64,000 nucleotides of DNA. Source: Bacteroidota bacterium. GTDB taxonomy: Bacteria > Bacteroidota > Bacteroidia > Chitinophagales > Chitinophagaceae. Made by a program: the position numbers and the translations under genes. A model generated the notes under the pieces. The model saw only the letters and a list, made by a program, of their open reading frames with translations. It ran no database searches and was not told the DNA's origin. The DNA is taken from NCBI GenBank assembly GCA_023428755.1, contig JAEYWX010000012.1, positions 279,224 through 343,223 of the forward strand, in the 5' to 3' direction. This document shows positions 42,189 to 51,455 of the stretch, one piece after another. The number at the start of each line of letters is the position of its first letter. The first letter of the stretch is position 1.

Positions 42189-43640
42189 CTATCTTGGAGG
42201 AACATTCAATGGAATATCACGCACAAACATATTATTTCTGTTTGCCGCATCCCATGCAAGGAGAAACACCAAACGTGAACGTTTTTCATGCAGATCGTAA
42301 TTGATCTTATCAGGCGTATCACTTGGCTTGTGATAATCTTTATGAATACCATCAAAGAAGAATACAATGGGAACTCCTTTTGCTGCGAAATTGTAGTGGT
42401 CGCTGCGGTAGTACAAACGGTTGGGATCTTTTGGATCGTTATATTTCCGGTCGGTAATAATTTTGATGTACATATTGTTGATGCTGTCAACAAAACGTGG
42501 CAATTCGCTGCTCAGCTTGTCGTCACCAATTAAATACACATGGTTGTTACTGTCAAGTGATTTGAGATTATCATCTTTACGGCCGATCATATCAATGTTG
42601 ATATCGATGCTGGTTTTCTCTAATGGATAAACCGGGTTATTAGCATAGTAAGCACTGCCCCACAAACCTTTTTCTTCACCACTTACTGCTAAGAACAAAA
42701 TACTGCGGCGTGGACCTTTGCCTGCTGCTTTTGCTTTCGCAAATGCCTCGGCCACTTCCAATACACCTACTGTGCCGCTGCCATCATCATCAGCACCGGG
42801 ATGAATTTTGCCACCAATGATCCCAACGTGATCGTAGTGAGCAGAAATCACAATCCACTCATCTTTTTTATCTGTTCCTTCAATCATACCCAGCACGTTT
42901 GATGCCTGGATGGTTTGAATTTCTTTATTGAACGTAATCGCCAGTTCTGTATTGAATACTTTGGTGCCGAGGGATTGATCTTTTGCAGCGGCAAAATCAC
43001 TCTTCAGAATTTCTGTACCCATATCTTCTGAAATACGAATCGAAGTAGCTGACTGACGTGAGCGATACAACGAAAAATACATACGACCACTCAATGGCGA
43101 AGGTTGCTTATCGATACCTTGCTGAACAACGAGCAATACTGCCGGTTGACGTTGGTACAATCTGAAAATTTCCTGTTGGGTTGGTTGCTTACCCGCAAGA
43201 ATTACAGCTTTCCCTTTTATGTCGGTTACAGTATCTCCTTTTCCCAGGTACACCACTTCGCTGATGTACATCGTTGAACTGTTGATGCTGTTAAGCGCTG
43301 CAGTAAAATCTTTACCAAACACAAATGATTTGCCGTTGATAGCCATTTTTGCATCTTTCAACGTGTCTTTGTACAATGGATAAAACTGCTCGTAGCTACC
43401 GTTGTTGGCGGGAGCAATGCCAATGCGTTGAAACTGTTGTTTCAGGTATTCAGCTGCTTTTCGCTGACCTTCCATTCCTGTTTCCCGTCCTTCCATTTCT
43501 GGTCCGGCCAGGATGTAGAGATGGGTTTTGAGATCATTGGCGGTAATGGTTTTTGAAAACTGCTCGGCGGTTTTGTTTTTCTTTTGTGCCGATGCAGAAA
43601 CTGCCAGCAAACTAAGTGCGGCGAATAAGTATGTCCTCAT
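42189..43640 (-). CDS. M28 family zinc aminopeptidase
   Basis: Secreted zinc metallopeptidase of the M28 family, 483 residues. A signal peptide (MRTYLFAALSLLAVSASAQ) is followed by a PA-like insert and the di-zinc peptidase domain. Visible metal-binding segments are SAHYDHVG, GADDDGSGTVG, the catalytic-acid region AVSGEEKGLWGS, DMIGRKDDN and SDHYNFAAKGVP. The frame extends upstream to 43724, but the ATG at 43640 directly precedes the signal peptide and is chosen. Related secreted aminopeptidases trim N-terminal residues. A terminator-type hairpin lies at 42141-42168. Confidence 0.93.
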   Translation of the reverse strand: MRTYLFAALSLLAVSASAQKKNKTAEQFSKTITANDLKTHLYILAGPEMEGRETGMEGQRKAAEYLKQQFQRIGIAPANNGSYEQFYPLYKDTLKDAKMAINGKSFVFGKDFTAALNSINSSTMYISEVVYLGKGDTVTDIKGKAVILAGKQPTQQEIFRLYQRQPAVLLVVQQGIDKQPSPLSGRMYFSLYRSRQSATSIRISEDMGTEILKSDFAAAKDQSLGTKVFNTELAITFNKEIQTIQASNVLGMIEGTDKKDEWIVISAHYDHVGIIGGKIHPGADDDGSGTVGVLEVAEAFAKAKAAGKGPRRSILFLAVSGEEKGLWGSAYYANNPVYPLEKTSIDINIDMIGRKDDNLKSLDSNNHVYLIGDDKLSSELPRFVDSINNMYIKIITDRKYNDPKDPNRLYYRSDHYNFAAKGVPIVFFFDGIHKDYHKPSDTPDKINYDLHEKRSRLVFLLAWDAANRNNMFVRDIPLNVPPR

Positions 43641-43732
43641 GCATTCAAATTTTTTGAAGCCCGAATATAAACGAAAATCCCGCCATTGGCGGGATAGTTG
43701 TATGAATGGTAGTAAATCCGCCACCTGGTTTT

Positions 43733-44185
43733 TTACACGCAGGCAATTTTGTTCACACGTAATCCATGCCTGCCACCTTCAAATTCAGTAGTCATAAATG
43801 TGTGTACCATTTTTTCAGCATCACCTTCCCGCACAAAACGGGCCGGGATACAAATGATGTTGGCATTGTTATGCGCCCGCACCAATTGTGCAATTTCTTC
43901 GCCCCAGCAAAGCCCTGCACGGATGCCCTGGTGTTTATTGGCTGTAATGGCCACGCCATTGGCACTGCCGCAGAGTAAAATACCAAACGCTGCTTCTCCA
44001 TTTTCAACAGCACTTGCTACCGGATGTGCAAAATCGGGATAATCAACACTGTCTTTGGAGTGTGCACCAAAATCTTTGAACATAATTCCTTTCCCTTCCA
44101 GAAACGAAATCAGATCTTCTTTATAATCGAACCCGGCGTGATCGCAACCAATGGCAACGGGTTTGCTCATGTCAAATATTTGCAT
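43733..44185 (-). CDS. rpiB: Ribose 5-phosphate isomerase B
   Basis: Isomerase of the RpiB/LacAB family, converting ribose 5-phosphate and ribulose 5-phosphate in the pentose phosphate pathway. The 150 residues show KPVAIGCDHAGFDYKEDL near the N-terminus and the catalytic Cys in GILLCGSANGVAITANKH. Two starts are possible: ATG 44185 (MQIFDMSKP) and ATG 44170 (MSKP). The -7 box at 44204-44211 puts transcription about 11 bases before 44185, so that start is preferred. The gene is directly upstream of the M28 peptidase on the same strand; the inverted-repeat element at 44226-44765 begins just beyond its promoter. Confidence 0.92.
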   Translation of the reverse strand: MQIFDMSKPVAIGCDHAGFDYKEDLISFLEGKGIMFKDFGAHSKDSVDYPDFAHPVASAVENGEAAFGILLCGSANGVAITANKHQGIRAGLCWGEEIAQLVRAHNNANIICIPARFVREGDAEKMVHTFMTTEFEGGRHGLRVNKIACV

Positions 44186-44203
44186 AGCTTTTTTATTAAA
44201 AGT

Positions 44204-44211
44204 CAAAGGTA
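44204..44211 (-). promoter_or_regulatory. -7 promoter box of rpiB
   Basis: TACCTTTG on the minus strand. The expected -33 position falls within the left inverted repeat of the four-helix element, and no TTTG is seen there, so the insertion may have replaced the original -33 box. Confidence 0.5.
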
Positions 44212-44225
44212 GGTAAATAGTCGTT

Positions 44226-44765
44226 AGCCGGTAGTAGGTAGTATGTAGCCGATAGCCGGTAGTAGATAGTAAGAAGTGTCTTAATATGGCCGACTACTCT
44301 GTTGCGAAAATTCAAAAAATTTTCTAATTTGAAATGAAAACACCTCATATGTCTGGGTACAAAACTTTAAAAGCATTTGAGAAAGCAAAAGAAGTTACTA
44401 ACTTAATTTTTTACGCCTCGAAAGATTTTCCAACTGAAGAAAAGTATAGTTTGACTGATCAGATCCGGCGAAGTTCAAGATCAGTTTGCGCATGTATCGC
44501 AGAGTCGTATCGAAAGAGAAAATATCCTGCACATTTTGTAAGTAAACTTACAGATGCTGATATGGAAAATGCAGAAACAGAAGTGTGGCTCGATTTTGCA
44601 AATGAATACAATTATATCGATCAGGAAACCTATCGAAAAATCTATTCACTCAATGAAGAAGCAGCAAAACTTCTGCAATACATGATTAACCATCCCGATA
44701 AGTTCATGTGAAGAACTATGACTAACAACTAATCACTATCGGCTATGAACTTAAGACTACCGGCT
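44226..44765. mobile_element. Inverted-repeat-bounded element carrying a four-helix-bundle gene
   Basis: Left end 44226-44255 and right end 44736-44765 form a 30-base imperfect inverted repeat: the outer 10 bases (AGCCGGTAGT) and the inner 10 (TAGCCGATAG) match exactly, with a 10-base middle that differs. Between them is a single plus-strand gene (44334-44711). The unit of 540 bases sits between tatC and rpiB, both minus strand, and opposes them. No clear target-site duplication was found and no transposase is inside, so if mobile it would be driven from elsewhere. Further TAGCCGG/TAGTAG repeats lie at the left end. Confidence 0.5.
44334..44711 (+). CDS. Four-helix-bundle protein (23S rRNA intervening-sequence/S23 type)
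   Basis: Protein of 125 residues of the four-helix-bundle S23 family, first known from intervening sequences in 23S rRNA genes. The pattern FEKAKEVTNLIFYASKDFP, DQIRRSSRSVCACIAESYRK and KLTDADMENAETEVWLDFA is characteristic. It is all-helical and without catalytic motif; related proteins bind nucleic acid, for example the Avd accessory of diversity-generating retroelements. Here it is alone, with no rRNA or reverse transcriptase nearby, and lies inside the inverted-repeat element. Its function is unknown. Confidence 0.88.
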   Translation: MKTPHMSGYKTLKAFEKAKEVTNLIFYASKDFPTEEKYSLTDQIRRSSRSVCACIAESYRKRKYPAHFVSKLTDADMENAETEVWLDFANEYNYIDQETYRKIYSLNEEAAKLLQYMINHPDKFM

Positions 44766-44774
44766 TCTTCCTCG

Positions 44775-45656
44775 TCAACTCCACTCCTCAATATCTTCCT
44801 GCTTGATCTGCCGTTTGTAAATACGCATACTCAGGGCAATACTGAATTCATACAAACCATAGAGTGGAATGGTAACCAATGCCAAACTAAACGGATCGGT
44901 TGAAGGTGTAATAATGGCGGCCATGATAATGATCACCACAAAGGCATATTTGCGGATACGGCGGAGTGTAACCGGAGTAAGCATCCCCACTTTGGTAAGC
45001 AGCATCACCACCACAGGTAACTGAAACAATAATCCCACACCTACAGTTAAGTAAATCAGGTTCTCAAAGTAATCGCTGATGGTGGGACGAAAATCAATTA
45101 ACGGACTGAGTGAATAATTCGAATAAAAATTTACCATGAAGGGAGTGAGTACAAAGTAGCCAAACGCAACTCCTAAAAAGAAAAGTGATGAGATCCAGAA
45201 GATGGCCCCGGTTGTTCCACTGCGTTCTTTTTCGCTTAACGCCGGACGTATGAATTTCCAAACTTCCCAAAACACATAGGGAAACGCCAATATAAAGCCC
45301 GATGTAAAACCAACGGTAAACGTTGTAAGGAACTGCTCTGTCATGGCATTACTCTGGAACTTGATGCTGAAATCACTCAGGCAAAGTGCATCTACGTTCA
45401 TCCATTTACCCAGATCGCACAACCAGCGGTAGGTAATAAAATCCTTATGCGCCGGGCCCATGTAAATATTGTTCACCACATAATCAATGTTGAACAACAC
45501 AATCAGCGAAGCAACAATAATAGCAATCACGGCACGTACCACATGCCAGCGAAGTTCTTCGAGGTGATCAATAAAACTCATTTCGGCTTTTTCATCGCCT
45601 TTTGCACCCCTGATGCGTTGTATGATCGATCGACGTTCTGATTTTGTTTCCGCCAC
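44775..45656 (-). CDS. tatC: Sec-independent protein translocase TatC
   Basis: Core subunit of the Tat pathway for folded proteins. The 293 residues show the hallmark MSFIDHLEELRWHVVRAVIA and six hydrophobic segments, with the conserved FILAFPYVFWEVWKFIRPAL and ATPSTDPFSL-like block (AIITPSTDPFSLALV). A frame extends upstream to 45764 but runs across an inverted repeat; the GTG at 45656 (MAETKSERRSIIQRI) is a reasonable start, and the true start may be as late as the Met before SFIDHLEE. tatA is not in the window. The gene lies 10 bases from the right end of the four-helix element. Confidence 0.93.
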   Translation of the reverse strand: MAETKSERRSIIQRIRGAKGDEKAEMSFIDHLEELRWHVVRAVIAIIVASLIVLFNIDYVVNNIYMGPAHKDFITYRWLCDLGKWMNVDALCLSDFSIKFQSNAMTEQFLTTFTVGFTSGFILAFPYVFWEVWKFIRPALSEKERSGTTGAIFWISSLFFLGVAFGYFVLTPFMVNFYSNYSLSPLIDFRPTISDYFENLIYLTVGVGLLFQLPVVVMLLTKVGMLTPVTLRRIRKYAFVVIIIMAAIITPSTDPFSLALVTIPLYGLYEFSIALSMRIYKRQIKQEDIEEWS

Positions 45657-45708
45657 GGTTAATGATTTCAGTTGCAAATGTAACCCGAAATAGATGAGCA
45701 AAAAAAGG

Positions 45709-45774
45709 GTTGCCAACCTTAATACATGGCTGGCCTTAATTCTGGTTATGCTGAAAGTTGGCAACCTTGAGCTG
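45709..45774. repeat. Inverted repeat upstream of tatC
   Basis: GGTTGCCAAC and its complement GTTGGCAACC lie about 40 bases apart within a longer intergenic block. This can form a cruciform and may be a regulatory site or a repeat remnant. It argues against reading tatC from the far upstream start. Confidence 0.45.
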
Positions 45775-45783
45775 TCACAAAAA

Positions 45784-45804
45784 AAGCGGCCCTTACGGAC
45801 CGCT
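45784..45804 (-). terminator. Terminator of the 45828 metalloprotease gene
   Basis: On the minus strand AAGCGGTCC, loop GTAA, GGGCCGCTT (one T-G pair) followed by a T-run, just after the stop at 45828. Confidence 0.8.
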
Positions 45805-45827
45805 TCTATTTAAAAAGACGTAGTAGT

Positions 45828-48413
45828 TTACTTTACTGCCAGCGCTTTATCGATCATAAAAATAAGCATGCTGCGGTGTGCACGTGTTTGCTCGTTTGGC
45901 GAAACGGCCGTACCCAGCAATGTTTTTATTTTGCGAAGCGTGTTGTAGGCTGCACTCTTCGATGGGTTGTCGTACCCTGTTTTTGCTTCCACAATGCTGA
46001 TGGCTCCTTTCACAAACTCACTCTGCAGGTTTTGGCGGTACACATTTACCGCACCGGTTGCATCGGCTTTAAAGATGGCATTCATCAAATCGTTCATTAC
46101 ATCTGCTACACTGTAGGTGTTTCCATACAATGCGCTGTTGTTGATACGGCGCAGTGTTGTGGGGTGTAACAGTTGTGCAAGAATGTTGGTTTGAAAGTTC
46201 TGTACCAGTGATGTGTGCTTGGGATCTTCCGGTGCCCCAAAGAAATTAAAGCCACGACGTTGAACCTGTAAATAAGGTAACACCTGTTGATCGGCATCAA
46301 ACGCATTGGGTGCAAATACATGGGTTGAAAGGAAGTTCATCGCTCGTTTTTGATAAGCTACCGGTGTAACCACAAACGGCTTACTGCCATTATTCTGGCC
46401 GGGGAAACTCCTGTCTACCTGTACGCCACCAATATAACGGCTGATGGCGTTTGCCATGGATGAACGTTGTGCATTCAATACATTGTAACGGATCATGATC
46501 TCCTGGTAACTCTTGTCGCCTTTTGCATATTTGCTTACCAGTTTGCCCATGGCACTGTTTACAAATTTGATACGGTCTTCGCCATAGGTAACCATGTCGT
46601 TACTCATATCATTGATCATCACACGTGGATCAATCCCATTGCCGGGGCTGCGCATATCATCCGCATCGTTTCCGAATGTGAGATAAGGTTCATGGCTGCG
46701 GCTGAGAATTTTTTTCAACTCGGCTGCTTCCTGTCCGGCAGGAAATTCACGGTATCCAAATTCAATCGCCCACAGATCATACGGCCCGGGCTTCATGGTG
46801 TAGTAATCACCTTGCTTGCTTCTGTCGCTGTGGATATTGATGGAAGGATAATCCATTACAGAACCCTGCAATCCTAATTTTTGCGTGATGGCTGTATTGT
46901 GTACTTCTGCCGGGCTTAACATCTGGCTGGCTTTCATGTTGTGGTTCAAGCCAAGTGTATGACCCATTTCATGCAGAATGAGATAATACAAAAACTGCTC
47001 GTGTGCTTTGCGTACTTCACCGGCAGGAGCACCTGCTGTGGTGATCAATGTAGAACCGGCCATGTATTGTTTTGCTAATTCACTTCCAATGGCACAGGTG
47101 GCCCAATGTTTCCGCATATGCGACGGCACATTGGCCATCATTTGCTGCTGCAGTTCGTTGGCAGTAGTTGCATTGTTATCCTGGATCACATCTACAAACG
47201 GAGTTTCGGCACCGCTGGTCCACTCAATGGTAATATCACTTCCGAGAATTTGTCCCGTTTTTGGATTTACAAAGCTGGGCCCGATTGCTCCGTACGGAGG
47301 ATAGGGTGACGATACCCAGCGGATCACATTGTAACGGATATCTGCCGGATCCCAATCGGCATCTTCGGGCATGATCTTCATCACTACTGCATTTTTAAAC
47401 CCCGCTTTTTCAAACGCTTCGTTCCAGCGTTCGCCTGCTGCTTTTACAATTTCACGGTACTCAACCGGTGTGGTATTTTCTACCCAGAATGTAATGGGCT
47501 CAACGGGTTCACTTAATGCAGCAGATGGATCTTTTTTCTTGAGATGCCAACGGTTGATTACATCACGATAGTTCACAATTTCATTGGATGTAAGATCATC
47601 TACTTCCTGTGAAAAGTATCCAACACGTGGATCATCAAAGCGGGGTTTGAAATCATTCACCGGCATTTCAATAAATGAATGCTGGAGTTTGATGCGTACA
47701 AAGCGTGCATCGGTAATATCTTTTCCGCCCTGGTTAAATGGCATGGGATTATCATATGCCAGATCCACCACTACATCACTGTTGTTGGGATACGAACGGA
47801 TATTGCTGTACTTACTTTTTGCAGCATTGTATCCGCCTAAATTAAATACGGCACCGGGAGGAATGGTGGGTGGGAAAATTGGTTTTACCGGATCCAGTTT
47901 ATCGCTCAGGAACAACTGATCTACACTTACGAGATAGCCATCTGCATCTTCTACACTGAATTTATCGGTATAAAAAACCGCATCGGCCACATCTACATTG
48001 GCCGCTTTACTTACTGCATTGTTTTTATCGTAATAAAAATTCGTGTTCACGGTGCTGAACTCAATTTTATCAAATGCTTTTTTCATTTTAAATACGAGTG
48101 TTGCACGATGCATACTTTGGTGCAGAAATAAACCGGTAGGGCCACTGAGTGAAAAACTCTGGTAAATAAAATCTTTGTTCAACTGATCTTTCCGGATATA
48201 CATCTGTACACTACCTGTAACCGTATCCTGGTACAGTGTAAACAAACCGGGAAGTTTTTTACTGGCTTTTACTTTTTCTGCAACGGTGGGTTTGGGAGGG
48301 GCCTTTTTAGTTGTGTCGGCAGGAGCAGGGGCTCCGGGTTTTGCCTGGGCAGATACTTCTGTGCCCAGTAACAAACAAACTGCTGATAAGGCCAAGACGA
48401 AACGCTTGTTCAT
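45828..48413 (-). CDS. Large secreted zinc metalloprotease (DUF5117/DUF5118/DUF4953 type)
   Basis: Secreted zinc-dependent metalloprotease of 861 residues. A signal peptide (MNKRFVLALSAVCLLLGTEVSA) is followed by a Pro/Lys-rich stretch, then the DUF5118 and DUF5117 segments, and the protease core with the zinc site HEMGHTLGLNH (consensus HExxHxxGxxH). The domain order is that of a Bacteroidetes family still without a named substrate. The frame extends upstream to 48494, but that part has no signal peptide, so the ATG at 48413 is chosen. A terminator follows. No T9SS sorting domain was seen. Confidence 0.9.
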   Translation of the reverse strand: MNKRFVLALSAVCLLLGTEVSAQAKPGAPAPADTTKKAPPKPTVAEKVKASKKLPGLFTLYQDTVTGSVQMYIRKDQLNKDFIYQSFSLSGPTGLFLHQSMHRATLVFKMKKAFDKIEFSTVNTNFYYDKNNAVSKAANVDVADAVFYTDKFSVEDADGYLVSVDQLFLSDKLDPVKPIFPPTIPPGAVFNLGGYNAAKSKYSNIRSYPNNSDVVVDLAYDNPMPFNQGGKDITDARFVRIKLQHSFIEMPVNDFKPRFDDPRVGYFSQEVDDLTSNEIVNYRDVINRWHLKKKDPSAALSEPVEPITFWVENTTPVEYREIVKAAGERWNEAFEKAGFKNAVVMKIMPEDADWDPADIRYNVIRWVSSPYPPYGAIGPSFVNPKTGQILGSDITIEWTSGAETPFVDVIQDNNATTANELQQQMMANVPSHMRKHWATCAIGSELAKQYMAGSTLITTAGAPAGEVRKAHEQFLYYLILHEMGHTLGLNHNMKASQMLSPAEVHNTAITQKLGLQGSVMDYPSINIHSDRSKQGDYYTMKPGPYDLWAIEFGYREFPAGQEAAELKKILSRSHEPYLTFGNDADDMRSPGNGIDPRVMINDMSNDMVTYGEDRIKFVNSAMGKLVSKYAKGDKSYQEIMIRYNVLNAQRSSMANAISRYIGGVQVDRSFPGQNNGSKPFVVTPVAYQKRAMNFLSTHVFAPNAFDADQQVLPYLQVQRRGFNFFGAPEDPKHTSLVQNFQTNILAQLLHPTTLRRINNSALYGNTYSVADVMNDLMNAIFKADATGAVNVYRQNLQSEFVKGAISIVEAKTGYDNPSKSAAYNTLRKIKTLLGTAVSPNEQTRAHRSMLIFMIDKALAVK

Positions 48414-48529
48414 AAATAAGGTTTTGATGTTAACGTAATAAAGAAAGATAAAATAAAGTTTTCGTAGACGGGGATGCTTTGTATGAGCGGACAAAGTGGC
48501 TTGTAACTGGTTCTACAACAAAATAAAAA

Positions 48530-49789
48530 TTACCGGAGCACTTTTATTTTTACCGTTTCAATTCTTGTTTCGCTTACAGAAAGGATATCAAACTCGTAGT
48601 CGTCAATAATGATACGTTCTTTTGCAACGGGTATGGTTTCGTGGTGTTCTACAATATAGCCTGAAAGTGTTTCGGCATCGGTTTCTTCTTTAAATGGCAG
48701 GTTGTATTTTTCAGTAAGATAATCCAGCTCTAACCGGCCACTGAAAATAAACTCATCTTCGGCCAGTTGTTTTTCTACAAACTCTTCGGTATCGTATTCA
48801 TCCTGTATCTCTCCAAAAATTTCTTCCAGCAAATCTTCCATGGTTACAATACCGCTGGTACCACCAAATTCATCTACTACCCAGGCAATACTTTTGCGTT
48901 CTTTTGTAAACTGTGTAATGAGATCGGTAAGTCCCATACTTTCCGGAACAGCAGGGATGGGTTTTAAAATGGATTTGATATCGGTTGGCTTGCGAAACAT
49001 GTCCAACTGGTGTACGTAGCCAATGATGCTATCAATATTTCCTTCGTACACGATCAGCTTACTCAATTTTGTTTCAACAAATTTTTGCCGTAGTTCATCA
49101 ATGGTTGCCAACGCTTCTACACCAATAATTTCTTTACGGGGAATTAAACACTCACGCACTTTTACACCCGGCAATGACAATGCATTTTCAAACAACTCGG
49201 TATTAATATCCTGGCTTTCTTCATTGTTATCTTTACTCTGCTGAATAAAGTGTTCCAGGTCAACCCGTGTAAACGCTTCTTTTTTATCGTTCACCCGTAC
49301 ATCAAATAAATATTTCAGGATCCATTCGGCCAATCCAACAAACAATGAAGCAACGGGTGAAAACAGTGTATAGAAAAAGCTGGTAGTGCGGGAGAAAAAA
49401 GAAAGCACTGCATTGCTGCGTTTTCGGAAAATGGCTTTGAACACCATTTGTACCAGCATGGCCAGTAATGTAGTTACCAGAATTTCAATAACAATTCGGA
49501 TCGCTGAGTTTTGAATAACCGATGGCATTTTTTCCCATAACGGATCAAAAAAACGGGTAACCAGTAATACAAAGATCACCAACGCCAATGTGACACCTAC
49601 CAGCAACGAGCCGATAAACTTACTTTGGTTCTCAATAAAATTGCTGATGATGCGGCCGCTGTTAACGCCTTGCTTTTTTTTCAACTCAACAGAGAAACGG
49701 TTCAATGAACCAAAGGCTGTTTGCAAACCGGCAAAAAAGCCAACAAACAGCAAAGCCAACACAACGCCTATAATCAAATACCAATTCAT
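48530..49789 (-). CDS. Hemolysin/CNNM-type membrane protein (CorC-HlyC family)
   Basis: Membrane protein of 419 residues: an N-terminal DUF21 domain with about four hydrophobic segments, a CBS pair (residues about 210-330, starting VRECLIPRKEIIGVEALATI) and the C-terminal CorC_HlyC domain (FEFDIL-type end, IIDDYEFDILSVSETRIETV). Family members relate to Mg2+/Co2+ efflux or to gliding (GldE is a relative in Bacteroidetes), but nothing distinguishes these here. The ATG at 49789 (MNWYLIIGVVLALLF) is chosen because it starts the first membrane segment; the frame extends to 49825. Located 42 bases downstream of gmk. Confidence 0.85.
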   Translation of the reverse strand: MNWYLIIGVVLALLFVGFFAGLQTAFGSLNRFSVELKKKQGVNSGRIISNFIENQSKFIGSLLVGVTLALVIFVLLVTRFFDPLWEKMPSVIQNSAIRIVIEILVTTLLAMLVQMVFKAIFRKRSNAVLSFFSRTTSFFYTLFSPVASLFVGLAEWILKYLFDVRVNDKKEAFTRVDLEHFIQQSKDNNEESQDINTELFENALSLPGVKVRECLIPRKEIIGVEALATIDELRQKFVETKLSKLIVYEGNIDSIIGYVHQLDMFRKPTDIKSILKPIPAVPESMGLTDLITQFTKERKSIAWVVDEFGGTSGIVTMEDLLEEIFGEIQDEYDTEEFVEKQLAEDEFIFSGRLELDYLTEKYNLPFKEETDAETLSGYIVEHHETIPVAKERIIIDDYEFDILSVSETRIETVKIKVLR

Positions 49790-49831
49790 GAATCTTAAAA
49801 ATAGTGTTTTTGAAAGGAAATTCAAATGCCA

Positions 49832-50410
49832 TTATGGTGTGGCGAGAAACGCTTCGGTGATGCGTATGGCTTCGGCTACTGCTTTTGGCAAATCATCGTT
49901 TACAATTACATGCTGAAACGAATGCTTAAATGAAATTTCATACGCTGCTTTATTCACCCTTGCCTGCAATGATTCCGCTGTTTCTGTGCCTCGGCTTTCC
50001 AGTCGGCGTTTTAATTCATCGATGGAAGGCGGTTCAATAAAAATGGTGAGTATTTGTTTGGGATACAGGTCCTGCACATGAATGGCGCCTTTTACATCAA
50101 TATCCAATACCGGAACCTGATTGTTGCTCCAGATGCGTTCCATTTCTGATTTCAGTGTGCCGTAATAATTTCCTTCGTACACCATTTCCCATTCCATAAA
50201 TGCATCGTCCTGAATTTTTTGCTGAAACTCTTCAATGCTCATGAAATAATAATCAACTCCATCCAGCTCGTGTTTGCGTTTTGCACGTGTAGCTGCTGAA
50301 ATAGAAAATGCCAGTTGCGGAAAATGGTTCATCAACTGTTTGGTGATGGATGTTTTTCCTGCGCCGGAAGGAGCGGTGATGATGATGATCTTATGATAGT
50401 CCTGTGCCAT
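49832..50410 (-). CDS. gmk: Guanylate kinase
   Basis: Converts GMP to GDP with ATP in nucleotide metabolism. The 192 residues show the P-loop ITAPSGAGKTSIT, the GMP-binding region FSISAATRAKRKHELDGVDY and YYGTLKSEMERIW, and the lid sequence RRLESRGTETAESLQARV. The length is normal. It precedes the CorC-HlyC gene by 42 bases on the same strand, and the preceding gene (50539) is 128 bases upstream. Confidence 0.97.
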   Translation of the reverse strand: MAQDYHKIIIITAPSGAGKTSITKQLMNHFPQLAFSISAATRAKRKHELDGVDYYFMSIEEFQQKIQDDAFMEWEMVYEGNYYGTLKSEMERIWSNNQVPVLDIDVKGAIHVQDLYPKQILTIFIEPPSIDELKRRLESRGTETAESLQARVNKAAYEISFKHSFQHVIVNDDLPKAVAEAIRITEAFLATP

Positions 50411-50538
50411 AAAGCGTCAAAATTAACCGAAAGCTTGTAATAGTTGGTTTAAACAATTACAGCAGCAGAAAAGCAACTGACTTATGATTGTAAACCCGGC
50501 TAATTATCAAATCATTTCTGTAAAAAACAGAACCGGCA

Positions 50539-51171
50539 TCAGGCAATCCCTAACGAACGACGGATATTGTTGTGAAACTCACGGATGGCCTTGGTGTGAA
50601 AGAAGGGATAGATCAATTTATCCCGCAGCCATGATCCGCTTTTATAAATAGTGTGATGCGAAATTTCGGTGAAGCCTTCTTTGCAGGTACTTAACTGAAT
50701 ACGTTGACTGCCCAGTGATTTTCCTTTCACGAGGTAACTTGTTTCAAGGCATTTTTCCTGCTCGTGCACCGCTGTAATTTCGTGCCCAACAGCCACTTTT
50801 GCCAAACCACCCAGCGCCTTCACACGAATCAATACAATTTGACCGGCTTTTGCTCCGGCATATTCATCATCAATATAAGAGATCGAATTATTCTTGCGGC
50901 AGTACTGCAATCCAAACTGCAGCATATTACCACACCAGGCTTCTTTTGGATGGATACTTTTGTAAGCATTCCACACTTTGTCAATTTCTTCCTTGATATG
51001 AAATGTTTTATGATGGGTATAAAAGGCTTTGGTACAATTTGATTTCGGACAAAACGATTCCAGCGCTGCAAAGTCGTGTAACTTATACAACTGGTTGTCA
51101 TGAATAAACGATACCACCTGTTTGTTGGAAATGCGTTCGAAATTTACGTCCTGTGTATGTAGCAAGCTCAA
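50539..51171 (-). CDS. Hypothetical protein
   Basis: A 210-residue cytoplasmic protein of unknown function. It shows an SRPBCC-like pattern: an alpha/beta pocket region (VRVKALGGLAKVAVGHEIT, SYLVKGKSLGSQRIQLSTC, FTEISHHTIYKSGSWLRDKL), with basic aromatic-rich ends (PFFHTKAIREFHNNIRRSLG). Several Cys are present at about 40-110 but in no recognised cluster pattern. It may bind a hydrophobic ligand, but this is a guess from shape alone. Upstream sequence to 51455 holds no other gene. Confidence 0.75.
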   Translation of the reverse strand: MSLLHTQDVNFERISNKQVVSFIHDNQLYKLHDFAALESFCPKSNCTKAFYTHHKTFHIKEEIDKVWNAYKSIHPKEAWCGNMLQFGLQYCRKNNSISYIDDEYAGAKAGQIVLIRVKALGGLAKVAVGHEITAVHEQEKCLETSYLVKGKSLGSQRIQLSTCKEGFTEISHHTIYKSGSWLRDKLIYPFFHTKAIREFHNNIRRSLGIA

Positions 51172-51455
51172 GATGAGGATTTTGGCTTTAAAAAGTTGTC
51201 AACGAATATAAACAGTTTCACCGTTCAGGCAAACCTTGTGTAACAAACTGGGGTGATTTTGATAAACAGTACTACAAAAAACCTGTTAAACAAGTGTGTT
51301 TTCGGCTACAAAATGGCTATTGCAGCGCCTGGTAGTGATTTTGAAGGCCAGGCCTTGGTTTTACAAGTGGACTGCTTTACACAAATTTGTTTGCTGTTAA
51401 ATTGAAATGAGGTTAGCCGAAATCCGTTAACTTGCACCCCTTGAATTGAAAAATT

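Noticed and set aside
44219..44275. TAGCCGGTAGTAG repeats as a small CRISPR or satellite array
   Set aside because: The units are irregular and short; the clear structure is the inverted pairing with 44736-44765, treated as element ends.
45657..45764. N-terminal extension of tatC to 45764
   Set aside because: It runs through an inverted repeat and adds sequence with no family counterpart; the GTG at 45656 or a later Met is more likely.
51172..51455. Possible RNA gene or operator in the gap before DUF5606
   Set aside because: Only weak stems (CCTGG/CCAGG) and a partial promoter were seen; nothing strong enough to name.
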